Counted from the first letter of the stretch, positions 17,301 through 25,144 are shown. The stretch is 34,012 bases of DNA from Saprospiraceae bacterium (GCA_027486765.1 JAIXOO010000084.1:1-34012); one strand, 5' to 3'. Translations and numbers: made by a program. The notes: generated from the letters alone by a model not told the origin.

Positions 17301-17482
17301 GCGGCGGGTGTTTTGATGGTATCCTCTTGGGTCGGTTTGATCTCGATTTGCGCGCGTGGGCGGCCTGAACCTTTTTTGAGCAAGGTGTCCAGTTTTTGGG
17401 CAAAGCCAAATACACTGATCAACAAGAGGCCAGTGAGCAGGATGATTTTTTGACCTAAACGAGGTTTACATAGCGTTTTCAT
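14360..17482 (-). CDS. Large secreted alpha-helical protein of unknown function
   Basis: The protein has 1040 aa. The N-terminal signal peptide (KIILLTGLLLISVFGFAQ) implies export to the periplasm or beyond. The rest is almost wholly helical and rich in Arg, Glu, Gln, Leu and Ala, with paired-helix rhythms reminiscent of TPR-like or spectrin-like repeats but no repeat I can align with confidence. Cys residues in pairs (for example CTTAKLDNC, CDLYSTDNC, CQAATYC) suggest disulfides. There is no CHU_C or other T9SS sorting domain at the C-terminus (KAAKGVKKGLKTRWKTY is basic), so it probably stays periplasmic. It lies upstream of and in the same direction as the PorP/SprF-adhesin pair, separated by 408 bp with a hairpin array; a role in adhesin assembly or cell-envelope structure is possible but is inference. 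Several long open frames on the opposite strand (up to 311 codons) are shadows of its composition. Confidence 0.8.
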   Translation of the reverse strand: MKTLCKPRLGQKIILLTGLLLISVFGFAQKLDTLLKKGSGRPRAQIEIKPTQEDTIKTPAATTDQAKFDELLKRAQGSADVVSLLRQAKELCTTAKLDNCDSQLKTAFSRETKRLIDLNNQDRLKEARELCDLYSTDNCSERIREKDAQLRFDALIEAGKSANSFEQKRSKFLEAKSFCEKNSLAVLNWNCQTTAEDLLKKLHADRYTELLNNIASRRTFEEKWKALGDVETLVNENPTYLSGKKTEVSDRKYRLQEDELARLRTKIEQSSAFEDKENAYLDAIDFVKKYQLSDKSLNDLDYKIREAARTEVQNILYRRRQLDYRRRIEQLRYAIRLNRNYMAEQLNREINSVIYKERDDAIAEAGRQPTLRLKEDHLRTFAGEYCKLLNEREQIPCFAELESLIQQAYQAELAVLQQRARQAAQGNDWSLIHNYYNQAIVFADANPRYFNSYATSTLRGEKQEALRKYSDNSQRRFVDYLRSDNLSQAETALSDLQNMQRTSGFQFLNTNDMLVDLHQEYLRKIGNLRDQQRFQEGFRALNKVESLEQQMTGALPQNNSREERRRLSQDHYSFLAKEAERWMFNPGTAETAIRRFNSLDSVRTLYRPYLTETQTAQVARMRRSFSLRTLSYLDQYLRNDQIDAGVVLFEDLSTFITTAQSGDSLTNAFVTRGPILFGRKVDAQKRLLEGMITAGALDDAAAVLTRLRKENVTLARNLKVSDKQPDPFVDTEFKLQLTRAQTLIAQGNAQKALDLLQPLVESNQTSSLTMRDEATRLRDQVFADLLDKKLSEVERTYDQQAKYEALKTFRQYMTSYPLPVPTALQNRYKNIAKASCFEEREMYETGVKNAEQLINQRKFAAAYDIYQKIYTVCQAATYCDLDSYTINEALRKYEAPKDFELAQLEFQNLEKNKNWEAFESQYRKLERAFETNNLGSFGFKIQPMEQYLRDPKHFDFAAYFIGHNCLFTDQIPLIGEILNAHYTTSGAAAENFKSLVNKMADRFHEANPQTSLKEAQKFFSISGKAAKGVKKGLKTRWKTY

Positions 17483-17706
17483 ACCACAGCAAATTTGGTT
17501 GTTCGGGAAGTAAATGTCTTTAAAATTACCAATTAAGGACGCAAAGTTCTACTTCAAAGTTAAAGTCAGGTAAAACTTTGCATTTTTCTTAACCAAGCAA
17601 GCTCGATTTGTTATCAAATTTAAAGGTGATTTAATTTTTTATGTTAAAATTTTTACAAAACAAAAAAATAGTATAATTTTATCAACTCATCCTAAAACTC
17701 AGCACT

Positions 17707-18213
17707 ATGACTAAATCTTACTTGTACCTCTTGGGGCTTTGTGCCTTTACCGCCGCTTGTAAACCCGATGGAGCCCCCTCCGAACCTAAAAAGAGCTACT
17801 ACGCACAAATCACTGAAGATACCAGCTACGACTCGCTGCTGGCTCAAAAACTGGGTGCCGATGATTACGGCATGAAAGCCTATGTGATGGCTTTTTTGAA
17901 AAAAGGCCCCAATCGCGACCTGGACTCCGCTGTCGCTGCCAAATTGCAGGAAGCCCATATGAAAAACATTTTCCGCATGGCGGATGAAGGAAAACTGCTG
18001 ATCGCTGGCCCATTTATGGACGATACCGATATTCGCGGCATTTACATTTTTGATGTGCGCTCAGTGGAGGAGGCCAAACAATTGACGGAAAGCGATCCGG
18101 CGATCAAAGCGGGCAGTTTGGTGATGGAGTTACATCCCTGGTATGGCTCGGCAGCGTTGCCGCTGGTTGCTCCGCTACATAAGAAAGTGCAGAAAAATGC
18201 GATTGTGGATTGA
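17707..18213 (+). CDS. YCII-related domain lipoprotein
   Basis: The protein has 168 aa. The N-terminus MTKSYLYLLGLCAFTAAC ends in a lipobox-like FTAAC, so it is probably a lipoprotein cleaved by signal peptidase II. Residues about 55-140 resemble the YCII (YciI-like) ferredoxin-fold domain: LQEAHMKNIFRMADEGKLLIAGPF, then GIYIFDV, VEEAKQL and DPAIKAGSL, ending ELHPWYG. In the family the His of the HxxxI segment and the (D)P before xxxG are conserved; YCII proteins are mostly uncharacterised and some have dehalogenase- or lactone-like activity, so no reaction is assigned. A membrane-anchored version is less usual than cytosolic YciI. It is monocistronic, divergent from the 1040-aa gene and convergent with the arabinose operon; an AT-rich upstream region with TATAATTTT at about 17672 may hold the promoter. 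Confidence 0.8.
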   Translation: MTKSYLYLLGLCAFTAACKPDGAPSEPKKSYYAQITEDTSYDSLLAQKLGADDYGMKAYVMAFLKKGPNRDLDSAVAAKLQEAHMKNIFRMADEGKLLIAGPFMDDTDIRGIYIFDVRSVEEAKQLTESDPAIKAGSLVMELHPWYGSAALPLVAPLHKKVQKNAIVD

Positions 18214-18255
18214 GTTTACCAATTTGAAGTTTTCTAAGAAATTCAAAGTGGTCGG

Positions 18256-18293
18256 TAAAAAAACAACCCGAAAGTTTGGAACTTTCGGGTTGT
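18256..18293 (-). terminator. Intrinsic terminator of the arabinose operon
   Basis: On the minus strand a perfect 14-bp stem (18293-18280 with 18276-18263, 3-base loop) is followed directly by seven T residues. The tail is on the minus-strand side only, so it ends the araB-araD-araA-symporter transcript. On the plus strand no T tract follows. Confidence 0.85.
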
Positions 18294-18354
18294 GAGTGCA
18301 GCAACAGTTATGGTTACTTTCTAGATAGATAGCTATACTCTGCTATCTTATTTT

Positions 18355-20052
18355 TTACCAGAACTTGATGTAAATCGCAGTCAAGATCAAAACAGTAGCC
18401 ACAATCATCGCCATGATCTGTGGACTCACTTTGAACATGCTGGCGTCCAGTGCAAAAGCTTTTTCATTCACTTTTGGCCCAAACAAGCTCATCACGATCA
18501 TCACCAGCATGGTGAAACCAAAGGCTAGACCCATACAGATTAAAAATGGAATTTCGAAGCCACCTTTGCCGTTGGGATAAGCCGTGTATAGGATGGTATT
18601 GTTGCCAAGTACGGCCGGGGCGTATTCGTTGAAAAACACCGAAAGGATGAAACCAACCAATACCCCGGCAACTGCTGCTGCTCCGGTGGTACGTTTCCAG
18701 AACATCCCCAAAAGGAACATGGCAAATACCCCGGGGCTAATGAATCCGGTGTATTTTTGGATAAAAGTAAAACCACCTTCACCGCCAATGCCCAAAAGGT
18801 CATTCCAGGTCAGCGCAATCGCCAATACCATGGAAGCGACGATGGTCATCCGGCCAATCCAGACCAGTTTGCGATCCTCAGCTTCTTTATCAAAATACTT
18901 CTTGTAAATATCCAGGGTAAAAATGGTCGAAATACTGTTGGCCTTACCGGCTAGTGACGCTACGATTGCCGCCGTCAGTGCGGCCATGGACAAACCTTTC
19001 AAGCCCGCAGGCAAAAAGGTCAAAATGGCTGAGTAGGCATTGTCGGTCATGAATTTACCGTCAGGTGCCATTTGTGCTTGTAACTCACCGTTTTGGTACA
19101 GTACATAGGCAGCAATACCTGGCAACATCACAATAATGGGCATCATCAATTTGAGGAAACCCGCAAACAAAATCCCGGTACGCGCCGTGTTGAGGTCAGC
19201 GCCCAAAGCCCGTTGGGTGATGTATTGGTTGCATCCCCAATAGTTCAGGTTGACAATCCATTGCCCGGCAAAATACATGGCAATACCCGGTAAGAGCAGG
19301 TATTTGTTGATGTAATCCTGCGAGGCTTCCGGTCCGGGTTTGGCCATGATCATGTGAAAATGGTCGTCGGCCTTTTCCATCAAGAGGTTGAAACCAGCAA
19401 AGACGTTTTGACCCATGCCGAATTTTTCGCTCACCATCGTCAGTGCCAACCAGGTCGTCGCCAAACCACCAACGATCAGTACAAAAACCTGTAAAACGTC
19501 GGTATACCCAATCACCTTCATCCCCCCAATGGTAATGAACAGGGCAAAAACCGCTAGTCCAATCATAATGAGGTGAAAATACCCACCACCAATCAGGTTG
19601 TTGATAGCCAGGGCACCCAGAAACAGAATTGAAGTGAGGTTGACAAAAATGTATAGGAACAACCAAAAAATGGTCATAATCATACTCACCGTCTCATTGT
19701 ACCGCGTTTTTAAAAACTGCGGCATGGTGTAAATATGATTTTTCAGATAGATCGGCATAAAAAACACCGCCACAATGATAAGGGCAATCGCCGCAACCCA
19801 TTCATAGGCTGCCACCGCTATACCCACCAAAAAACCATTCCCCGACATGCCAATGAACTGCTCCGCAGAAATGTTGGAAGCAATCAAAGAGGCCCCAATG
19901 GCCCACCAGGTCAGTGATCCTTCGGCCAAAAAGAAATCGGTGGTTGTGGTTTCTGCTTTCTTCTTGCGCTGATAGATCCAGTATCCGTAACCAACTACCA
20001 GAACAAAATAGGCAAAGAACACCACCAAATCCACCGTTTGTAGATTTTGCAT
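18355..20052 (-). CDS. Sodium/sugar symporter of the SSS family (vSGLT-like), probably for L-arabinose
   Basis: The protein has 565 aa and about 14 helices. It follows the structure-known vSGLT of Vibrio very closely: ANISAEQFIGMSGNGF in helix 1, YEWVAAIALII, WLFLYIFVNLTSILFLG, the NLNYWGCNQYITQRALGA segment, FAGFLKLMMPI, IFTLDIYKKYF and FIQKYTGFISPGV. The vSGLT residues I recall as contacting galactose (Gln69, Glu88, Asn260, Lys294, Gln428) all have counterparts in these segments. Solute:sodium symporters bring sugar in with Na+ through the inner membrane. Its place as last gene of an araB-araD-araA cluster, 55 bp after araA, points to L-arabinose, but galactose or another sugar cannot be excluded. 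The 303 bases downstream hold the operon terminator. Confidence 0.9.
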   Translation of the reverse strand: MQNLQTVDLVVFFAYFVLVVGYGYWIYQRKKKAETTTTDFFLAEGSLTWWAIGASLIASNISAEQFIGMSGNGFLVGIAVAAYEWVAAIALIIVAVFFMPIYLKNHIYTMPQFLKTRYNETVSMIMTIFWLFLYIFVNLTSILFLGALAINNLIGGGYFHLIMIGLAVFALFITIGGMKVIGYTDVLQVFVLIVGGLATTWLALTMVSEKFGMGQNVFAGFNLLMEKADDHFHMIMAKPGPEASQDYINKYLLLPGIAMYFAGQWIVNLNYWGCNQYITQRALGADLNTARTGILFAGFLKLMMPIIVMLPGIAAYVLYQNGELQAQMAPDGKFMTDNAYSAILTFLPAGLKGLSMAALTAAIVASLAGKANSISTIFTLDIYKKYFDKEAEDRKLVWIGRMTIVASMVLAIALTWNDLLGIGGEGGFTFIQKYTGFISPGVFAMFLLGMFWKRTTGAAAVAGVLVGFILSVFFNEYAPAVLGNNTILYTAYPNGKGGFEIPFLICMGLAFGFTMLVMIVMSLFGPKVNEKAFALDASMFKVSPQIMAMIVATVLILTAIYIKFW

Positions 20053-20107
20053 CGATCCAAAAGTTTTGTTTGTTTAAAAAATTTATGCAGGGCACAAAAA
20101 TAGATGA

Positions 20108-21610
20108 CTAATACATACGATGACCATAATACACTTCATTCCAGCGCAACTCATTTTTGAAGTCGTACAAATTGGTGCGCTCATTGATCAATAGGTATTC
20201 AATGCCAGCGATTTCTGCAAAATCGGCCAGGTATTCGGCACTCAGGTTTTGGCTGTAACAGGTGTGGTGGGCACCACCCGCCAAAATCCAGGCGGCGGCT
20301 CCGGTTTTGAGGTCAGGTTTCACCTTCCACAATACCCGGGCTACGGGCAATTTAGGCAAATCCTGTGCGGGTTCAATGGCTTCCACTTCGTTGACGATTA
20401 AGCGGAAACGGTTGCCCATGTCCACGATCGAAGCGTTGAGCGCCGGGCCAGCCGGGCAGTTGAAAACCAAACGTACTGGATCAGCCTTGCCGCCAATCCC
20501 CAGCGGATGCACTTCACAACTTGGCTTCTTGGAAGCAATGGAGGGGCAAATTTCCAGCATGTGCGAGCCCAATACTTGCATGTTGTCGGGCTGAAAGTGG
20601 TAGGTATAATCTTCCATAAAAGAGTTACCGCCAGGTAGACCAGTCCCCATTACCTTCATCGCCCGCACCAGCGCGGAAGTTTTCCAATCTCCTTCACCAG
20701 CAAAGCCATAACCTGCTGCCATTAAGCGCTGTGAGGCAATACCGGGCAATTGCACCATGCCGTGCAGGTCTTCAAAAGTATCGGTGAATCCTTTGAAATT
20801 GCCCGCTTCCAGGAAGGTCTGCACGCCCAATTCGATGCGCGCAGCTTCGATAAGCGAACTGCGTTGAGCTCCCCCTTTTTGCAAACTGGCTGACAGGGTG
20901 TAACTCGCTTCGTATTCTTCAATCAGTTGTTGGATTTGGGCATCACTCACCGCATTGATCACTTGCACCAAGTCCCCTACCCCATGGGTATTGACGGAGT
21001 AACCGAATTTGATTTCGGCCTCCACCTTGTCACCTTCGGTTACAGCTACCTGGCGCATGTTGTCGCCAAAACGGACAAATTTGCCGCCTTGCCAATCGTT
21101 CCAGGCAGCCGCTACCCTACTCCACAAGCCCAGACGCTCCTGCACTTCGGGGTCTTGCCAATGGCCAACCACCACCTTTCGGTTCAGGCGCATGCGTGCC
21201 CCGATGAACCCAAACTCCCGGTCACCATGGGCCGATTGGTTGAGGTTCATAAAGTCCATGTCGATGCTCGACCAGGGGATGTCCTGGTTGAATTGGGTGT
21301 GCAAATGGGCCAGGGGCTTGCGCAGAATTTTGAGCCCGTTGATCCACATCTTGGCGGGTGAAAAGGTGTGCATCCAGCAAATCAGTCCGATACACTGCGG
21401 CGCAGAGTTGGCTTCGATGATGAGTTTGCTGATTTCTTCAGGCCCAACCACGATGGGTTTAAAAACGACCTTTACCGGGATATTTGCAGCGGCATCCAGT
21501 GCTTTGGCAATGGTTTCGGCGTTTTGAGCAACTTGTTTAAGGGTCTCAGGACCGTACAGGTGTTGGCTCCCGGTGACAAACCAGGCTTCGAGTTGTTTAA
21601 GTTGGATCAT
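20108..21610 (-). CDS. araA: L-arabinose isomerase
   Basis: The protein has 500 aa, exactly the length of the E. coli enzyme. It interconverts L-arabinose and L-ribulose with a divalent metal (Mn2+). The four metal/catalytic residues known in E. coli AraA are present at nearly identical numbers: Glu306 in AGEGDWK, Glu333 in FMEDYTYHF, His350 in [11 protein letters not shown] and His449 in GGAHHTCYS. The N-terminal [14 protein letters not shown] and [13 protein letters not shown] are also typical. Third gene of the operon; two short GC hairpins lie in the 82-bp gap to araD. The start at 21610 gives the standard N-terminus. Confidence 0.97.
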   Translation of the reverse strand: MIQLKQLEAWFVTGSQHLYGPETLKQVAQNAETIAKALDAAANIPVKVVFKPIVVGPEEISKLIIEANSAPQCIGLICWMHTFSPAKMWINGLKILRKPLAHLHTQFNQDIPWSSIDMDFMNLNQSAHGDREFGFIGARMRLNRKVVVGHWQDPEVQERLGLWSRVAAAWNDWQGGKFVRFGDNMRQVAVTEGDKVEAEIKFGYSVNTHGVGDLVQVINAVSDAQIQQLIEEYEASYTLSASLQKGGAQRSSLIEAARIELGVQTFLEAGNFKGFTDTFEDLHGMVQLPGIASQRLMAAGYGFAGEGDWKTSALVRAMKVMGTGLPGGNSFMEDYTYHFQPDNMQVLGSHMLEICPSIASKKPSCEVHPLGIGGKADPVRLVFNCPAGPALNASIVDMGNRFRLIVNEVEAIEPAQDLPKLPVARVLWKVKPDLKTGAAAWILAGGAHHTCYSQNLSAEYLADFAEIAGIEYLLINERTNLYDFKNELRWNEVYYGHRMY

Positions 21611-21641
21611 TTCATTTTGTTATTCGATTATCATTCGTTGG

Positions 21642-21693
21642 GGCGACCCTTCCGGTCGCCTTTGCAACCGGGGCAACCACGGAGGGTTGCCCC
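21642..21693. repeat. Two GC-rich hairpins in the araD-araA gap
   Basis: GGCGACC (21642-21648) pairs with GGTCGCC (21654-21660). GGGGCAACC (21670-21678) pairs with GGTTGCCCC (21685-21693). The second hairpin ends at the araD stop (21693-21695). They lack T tracts, so they are not classic terminators; inside an operon they may stabilise or mark processing of the mRNA. Similar GGGGCAACC hairpins are, from memory, dispersed in unrelated genomes. Confidence 0.75.
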
Positions 21694-22394
21694 TACTGCC
21701 CATAATAGGCATTTTTACCATGCTTACGTTCGTAATGCTTCTGGATCAAAGCGTCTTTTAGTCGGGGTACATCTGGTCGGATGGTTACGCTTAAGTAAGC
21801 CATGCGGGCAACTTCCTCCAGCACGGCGCTGTTGTACACGGCTTTTTCCACCGTTTTGCCCCAGGTGAATGGAGCGTGATTGCCCACCAGGATCATTTCC
21901 ACTTCTTCGTAGCTGTAGCCGCGCCGCGCAAAGTCGTTCATGATCTGAAAACCCGTTTCGTACTCGTAGTTGCCCTGGATCATGGCGTCCTCCATGGGGG
22001 GGGCGCAAGGAATGTCCACGGTGAGGTGGTCAGCGTGGGTGGTGCCCAGAATGGGGATGTCCAGTTGAGTTTGGGACCAAGCAGTGGCATAGGTGGAATG
22101 GGTGTGTACGATGCCTCCGATGTTTTCCCAATGTTTGTACAACACTGCGTGGGTTTTGGTATCGGAGGAGGCACGTTTGGTACCTTCTACCACCTGCGCT
22201 TCAAAGTCCAGGATGACGATGTCTTCCGCACGCAGGCTCGCGTAAGGTACTCCGCTGGGTTTGATGGCAAAGACCCCCGCTGAACGGTCTGCTACACTGG
22301 CATTGCCAAAAGTGAAGAGCACCAGTCCGAGTTGGGGCAGCTGCATATTGGCTTCGTAACAAGCTTCTTTGAGGCTTTGGTGTGCGCTTTTCAT
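21693..22394 (-). CDS. araD: L-ribulose-5-phosphate 4-epimerase
   Basis: The protein has 233 aa (E. coli 231). It converts L-ribulose 5-phosphate to D-xylulose 5-phosphate, the last step before the pentose phosphate pathway. The class II aldolase-like residues match E. coli AraD with a constant shift of two: metal ligands His97 and His99 in GIVHTHSTYATAW and His173 in GNHAPFTWG; Asp78; proton-relay Asp122 in THADHLTVD; and Tyr231 near the C-terminus. The frame is open to 22454, but the added 20 residues would be translated from the neighbouring inverted repeat (MPKVSEVVKNPAAKLPKKTK); I therefore start at 22394. Confidence 0.95.
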   Translation of the reverse strand: MKSAHQSLKEACYEANMQLPQLGLVLFTFGNASVADRSAGVFAIKPSGVPYASLRAEDIVILDFEAQVVEGTKRASSDTKTHAVLYKHWENIGGIVHTHSTYATAWSQTQLDIPILGTTHADHLTVDIPCAPPMEDAMIQGNYEYETGFQIMNDFARRGYSYEEVEMILVGNHAPFTWGKTVEKAVYNSAVLEEVARMAYLSVTIRPDVPRLKDALIQKHYERKHGKNAYYGQ

Positions 22395-22425
22395 TTTCGT
22401 TTTTTTGGGCAGCTTCGCTGCTGGG

Positions 22426-22540
22426 TTTTTCACCACCTCAGAAACTTTAGGCACTTAAGACACACCTTAGCTATTGAGTACATTGTTTCACGTTCTTAGG
22501 TGTACCTTAGGTGTCTTAAGTTTCTTAGGTGGTGAAAAAA
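22426..22540. repeat. Long imperfect inverted repeat (CTTAGGTG family) between araB and araD
   Basis: Left arm 22426-22470 and right arm about 22495-22540 share TTTTTCACCACCT, then AGAAACTT, CTTAAGACAC and AC(A)CCTTAG, with a few mismatches and indels. The right arm is made of 9-base words of CTTAGGTGT type. It lies inside the operon, touching the araB stop at 22541. The related word occurs in the 32319-32414 element. Confidence 0.75.
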
Positions 22541-24205
22541 TTACTTCTTTTCCACAAAATCCCCGAATCGGCCGTATTCAGTGTACAGTTTTTCATACAG
22601 TGCGGCATTGGCTGGAATGGGGTGGTAAATTTTATCAAAGCCATTGCCCATCACTTGCATGGCACTCGCCACATCGGGGTATACCCCTGCGGCCACTGCC
22701 GCATACATGGCTGCGCCCAAGGCAGGAGCTTGTTCCGAGCGGGCAATTTTGATCGGGCGATTGAGCACATCGGCCAGGGTCTGCATCACGAAATCCGACT
22801 TTTTGGCGACGCCACCCATACCAACTACCGCTTTGATAGGGATACCTTCCGCTTCAAAACGGTCAACAATTTTTTTGGAACCAAAACAAATCGCTTCGAC
22901 CAGCGCCTTAAAGATTGCGGGAGCATCCGAACCCATGTTCAGGCCCATGATGGCCCCTTTCAGACTTTGATCTGCATCGGGGGTCCGGCGACCATTGACC
23001 CAGTCCAGTGCTATAATCCCCGTTTGGGCAACCGGAATTTTCGCGGCGGCGGCGCTTAGTTGGGCGATGATTTTGTCTTCCATTTCCGCTAACAAGGCCG
23101 TTTTGGTGGCATCATCCAGTAACTGGCTTTGTGGCAGCAACTCTTGCAGGGGCCAGGTAATGACTTGTTTGAACCAGGCTAACAAGTCGCCAAAGGCGGA
23201 TTGTCCGGCCTCCAAGCCCATCATACCTGGCACAATCGAACCATCCACCTGACCACAGATGCCGTGCACGAGTTTGTCCTGCACCTCGTCCAGGGGTGCT
23301 ACGAGCATGTCGCACGTGGAAGTCCCCATTACCTTGATCAGGGTATAAGCTTCGGCCTCACCGCCTACCGCTCCGGCGTGGGCATCAAATGTGCCGACAC
23401 TCACCACCACGCCTTCGTGCAAGCCGAGGCGCGCTGCCCATTCGGCGGAGAGTTTACCCGCAGCTTCATCGGCGGTGTAGGTATCATGGTAGAGGCGCTC
23501 ACGCAGGCCCGCGAGTTTGGGTTCCAGGTGCGTTAAAAAGTCTTCAGAAGGCAAGCCATCCCAGGATTCGTGCCACATGGCTTTGTGCCCGGCAGCGCAG
23601 CGGCTGCGTTTGGTGCTCAGGGCGTCATCGCCACCGATGAGCAGGTGGGTGATCCAATCGCAGTGTTCCATCCAGGAATAAGCGGCTTGTTGTACGGCCT
23701 CGTCCTGGCGGATGGTATGGGTGATTTTGGCCCAAAACCACTCCGATGAATAAATGCCACCTTCGTACATGGTGTAGTCGATGCCACCCCAAGTGCGGGC
23801 TTTGTGGTTGATTTCTTCGGCTTCGGCCAGGGCGGTATGGTCTTTCCAGAGGATGAACATGCCGTTGGGGTTTTCGGCAAATTCGGGCAGAAGCGCCAGC
23901 GGAGTGCCCTTTTGATCCACCGCAACGGGTGTGGAGCCAGTGGTATCTACGGTGATGGCGACGACAAATTGGGGATCCAAACCCGGCAATTGCGCGAGGG
24001 TACGGACGATGGCGTCTTCCAGGCTTTCTACATAATCGAGGGGATGCTGGCGGAACTGGTTTTGGGCAGGCTTACAGTACAAACCTTTTTTCCAGCGTGG
24101 GTAGTAGGTGACGGCACTGGCCAATTCGGCGCCATTGGCGGTATCAACCAACACTGCGCGGACCGAATCGGTGCCAAAATCAGCGCCGAGGACGTATCGA
24201 TTCAT
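22541..24205 (-). CDS. araB: L-ribulokinase (FGGY kinase)
   Basis: The protein has 554 aa (E. coli AraB 566). It phosphorylates L-ribulose at O5 using ATP. The phosphate-1 loop GADFGTDSVRAVLVD opens the protein; ITVDTTGSTPVAVD and the ribulokinase-type ILWKDHTALAEAEEIN follow; GTFDAHAGAVGG and ALVEAICFGSKKI with MGGVAKKSDFVMQTLADVL belong to the C-terminal FGGY half. Length and the DTTGSTP motif favour ribulokinase over xylulokinase or glycerol kinase, and the araD/araA neighbours settle it. It is the first gene of the operon, behind a promoter with a palindromic operator at 24241-24256. Confidence 0.96.
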   Translation of the reverse strand: MNRYVLGADFGTDSVRAVLVDTANGAELASAVTYYPRWKKGLYCKPAQNQFRQHPLDYVESLEDAIVRTLAQLPGLDPQFVVAITVDTTGSTPVAVDQKGTPLALLPEFAENPNGMFILWKDHTALAEAEEINHKARTWGGIDYTMYEGGIYSSEWFWAKITHTIRQDEAVQQAAYSWMEHCDWITHLLIGGDDALSTKRSRCAAGHKAMWHESWDGLPSEDFLTHLEPKLAGLRERLYHDTYTADEAAGKLSAEWAARLGLHEGVVVSVGTFDAHAGAVGGEAEAYTLIKVMGTSTCDMLVAPLDEVQDKLVHGICGQVDGSIVPGMMGLEAGQSAFGDLLAWFKQVITWPLQELLPQSQLLDDATKTALLAEMEDKIIAQLSAAAAKIPVAQTGIIALDWVNGRRTPDADQSLKGAIMGLNMGSDAPAIFKALVEAICFGSKKIVDRFEAEGIPIKAVVGMGGVAKKSDFVMQTLADVLNRPIKIARSEQAPALGAAMYAAVAAGVYPDVASAMQVMGNGFDKIYHPIPANAALYEKLYTEYGRFGDFVEKK

Positions 24206-24236
24206 GTCAACTATTTTGTTCTTGCGATAATAATTG

Positions 24237-24267
24237 TAAAAGTAACAATTGTTACTGCTTGTGCAAA
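24237..24267 (-). promoter_or_regulatory. Promoter of the arabinose operon
   Basis: On the minus strand TTTG (24267-24264), an exact 19-base spacer, then TACTTTTA (24244-24237). This fits the Bacteroidota housekeeping consensus TTTG-N19-TAnnTTTG with one mismatch in the last base. It predicts a leader of roughly 25 bases before the araB ATG at 24205. A 16-bp palindrome lies between and over the two boxes. Confidence 0.65.
24241..24256. promoter_or_regulatory. Perfect 16-bp palindrome, candidate operator of the arabinose operon
   Basis: AGTAACAATTGTTACT is an exact palindrome located in the promoter spacer and overlapping the -7 box, 36 bases before araB. A dimeric repressor bound here would block RNA polymerase. 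A GntR/AraR- or LacI-type regulator is expected, but no regulator gene lies in the window. Confidence 0.65.
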
Positions 24268-24382
24268 TTTGGTGGAAGTTTTTTATCTGGATCGGGGATG
24301 CAAGGTAAAAAGCAGGTCGGACTTGTAGACTTTTTTTCTGGTCTTAATCCGAGAATTTGAACCAATTCAGTTGAAATCCCCC

Positions 24383-24390
24383 TAACTTTG
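24383..24390 (+). promoter_or_regulatory. Putative -7 box of queE
   Basis: TAACTTTG followed by CA is an exact TAnnTTTG match 22 bases before the ATG. The nearest TTTG upstream is 23 bases away, somewhat long. The start is supported by GGAG at 24404-24407, 5 bases before the ATG at 24413. Confidence 0.45.
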
Positions 24391-24412
24391 CACCCTGTTA
24401 ATTGGAGCTGGA

Positions 24413-25144
24413 ATGAAAAAAAGAAATACGTACAAAGTCAAAGAAATTTTCTACACCCTGCAAGGGGAAGGTGCTCAGGCGGGTCGCCCGGCGGTGTTTT
24501 GCCGTTTTTCGGGCTGCAACTTATGGTCAGGCCGGGAGGAAGACCGCGCCAAGGCGATTTGCCAGTTTTGTGATACCGACTTTTGGGGCATGGATGGCGA
24601 AAATGGCGGGAAGTACAACGCGGAGGAATTGGCGGATATGGTGATTGGCCTATGGCCGGGGGGAAGTGAAAAGCGAAAAGTGAAAAGTGAAAAGGGGAAA
24701 AGCGAAAAGCGAAAAGCGAATAGCGAAAAGCAATTAGGAGATACCTACGTTTTAGAGGGCAAGCCTTATGTGGTGTGTACGGGGGGGGAGCCGCTGTTGC
24801 AGTTGGATGAGGAGTTGATTGAAGCTTTTCACGCACGGGGACTGGAAGTGGCGGTGGAAACCAATGGCACCGTGGCAGCTCCGGCGGGGCTGGACTGGAT
24901 TTGTATGAGCCCCAAAGCAAATACCGAGCTACTCATTCAAAGTGGACATGAACTAAAACTGGTGTACCCGCAGCCGGGCGCTGAACCCGAGCGCTACGAA
25001 CACCTGAATTTTGAACATTTTTACCTGCAACCGATGGATGGGCCGCTGGGGCAGCAGAATACCAAGCTGACCTTAGAGTATTGTATGGCGCATCCGAAGT
25101 GGAAGTTGAGTTTGCAGACGCATAAGATTTTGGGGATTGCGTGA
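24413..25144 (+). CDS. queE: 7-carboxy-7-deazaguanine synthase (radical SAM), with in-frame repeat insertion
   Basis: The protein has 243 aa. QueE makes 7-carboxy-7-deazaguanine from carboxytetrahydropterin in queuosine (preQ0) synthesis. The N-terminus YKVKEIFYTLQGEGAQAGRP is the family hallmark. The [4Fe-4S] cluster cysteines are Cys35, Cys50 and Cys53, a CX14CX2C spacing known for some QueE enzymes in place of the usual radical SAM CX3CX2C. TGGEP (123-127) binds SAM, followed by VETNGT and MSPKAN. Residues about 84-107 are a Lys/Ser/Glu-rich insert encoded by nine copies of a GAAAAGC/T heptamer, between the cluster region and TGGEP; I expect a surface loop. No other queuosine gene is adjacent. 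Divergent from araB. Confidence 0.93.
   Translation: MKKRNTYKVKEIFYTLQGEGAQAGRPAVFCRFSGCNLWSGREEDRAKAICQFCDTDFWGMDGENGGKYNAEELADMVIGLWPGGSEKRKVKSEKGKSEKRKANSEKQLGDTYVLEGKPYVVCTGGEPLLQLDEELIEAFHARGLEVAVETNGTVAAPAGLDWICMSPKANTELLIQSGHELKLVYPQPGAEPERYEHLNFEHFYLQPMDGPLGQQNTKLTLEYCMAHPKWKLSLQTHKILGIA
24668..24731. repeat. Heptamer GAAAAG(C/T) array inside queE
   Basis: Nine units (GAAAAGC, GAAAAGT, GAAAAGG, one GAATAGC) with one extra G between units four and five. The array is related to the intergenic GAAAAAT arrays at 372, 2820 and 5566. It is translated as a Ser/Glu/Lys/Arg-rich stretch and keeps the queE frame open. Confidence 0.85.

Noticed and set aside
22395-22454. 20-residue N-terminal extension of AraD
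   Set aside because: It would be translated from the inverted repeat; the catalytic residue numbering fits the start at 22394.
24668-24731. CRISPR-like repetition
   Set aside because: The units are contiguous 7-mers without spacers and lie inside a coding sequence; the other arrays are also spacer-free.
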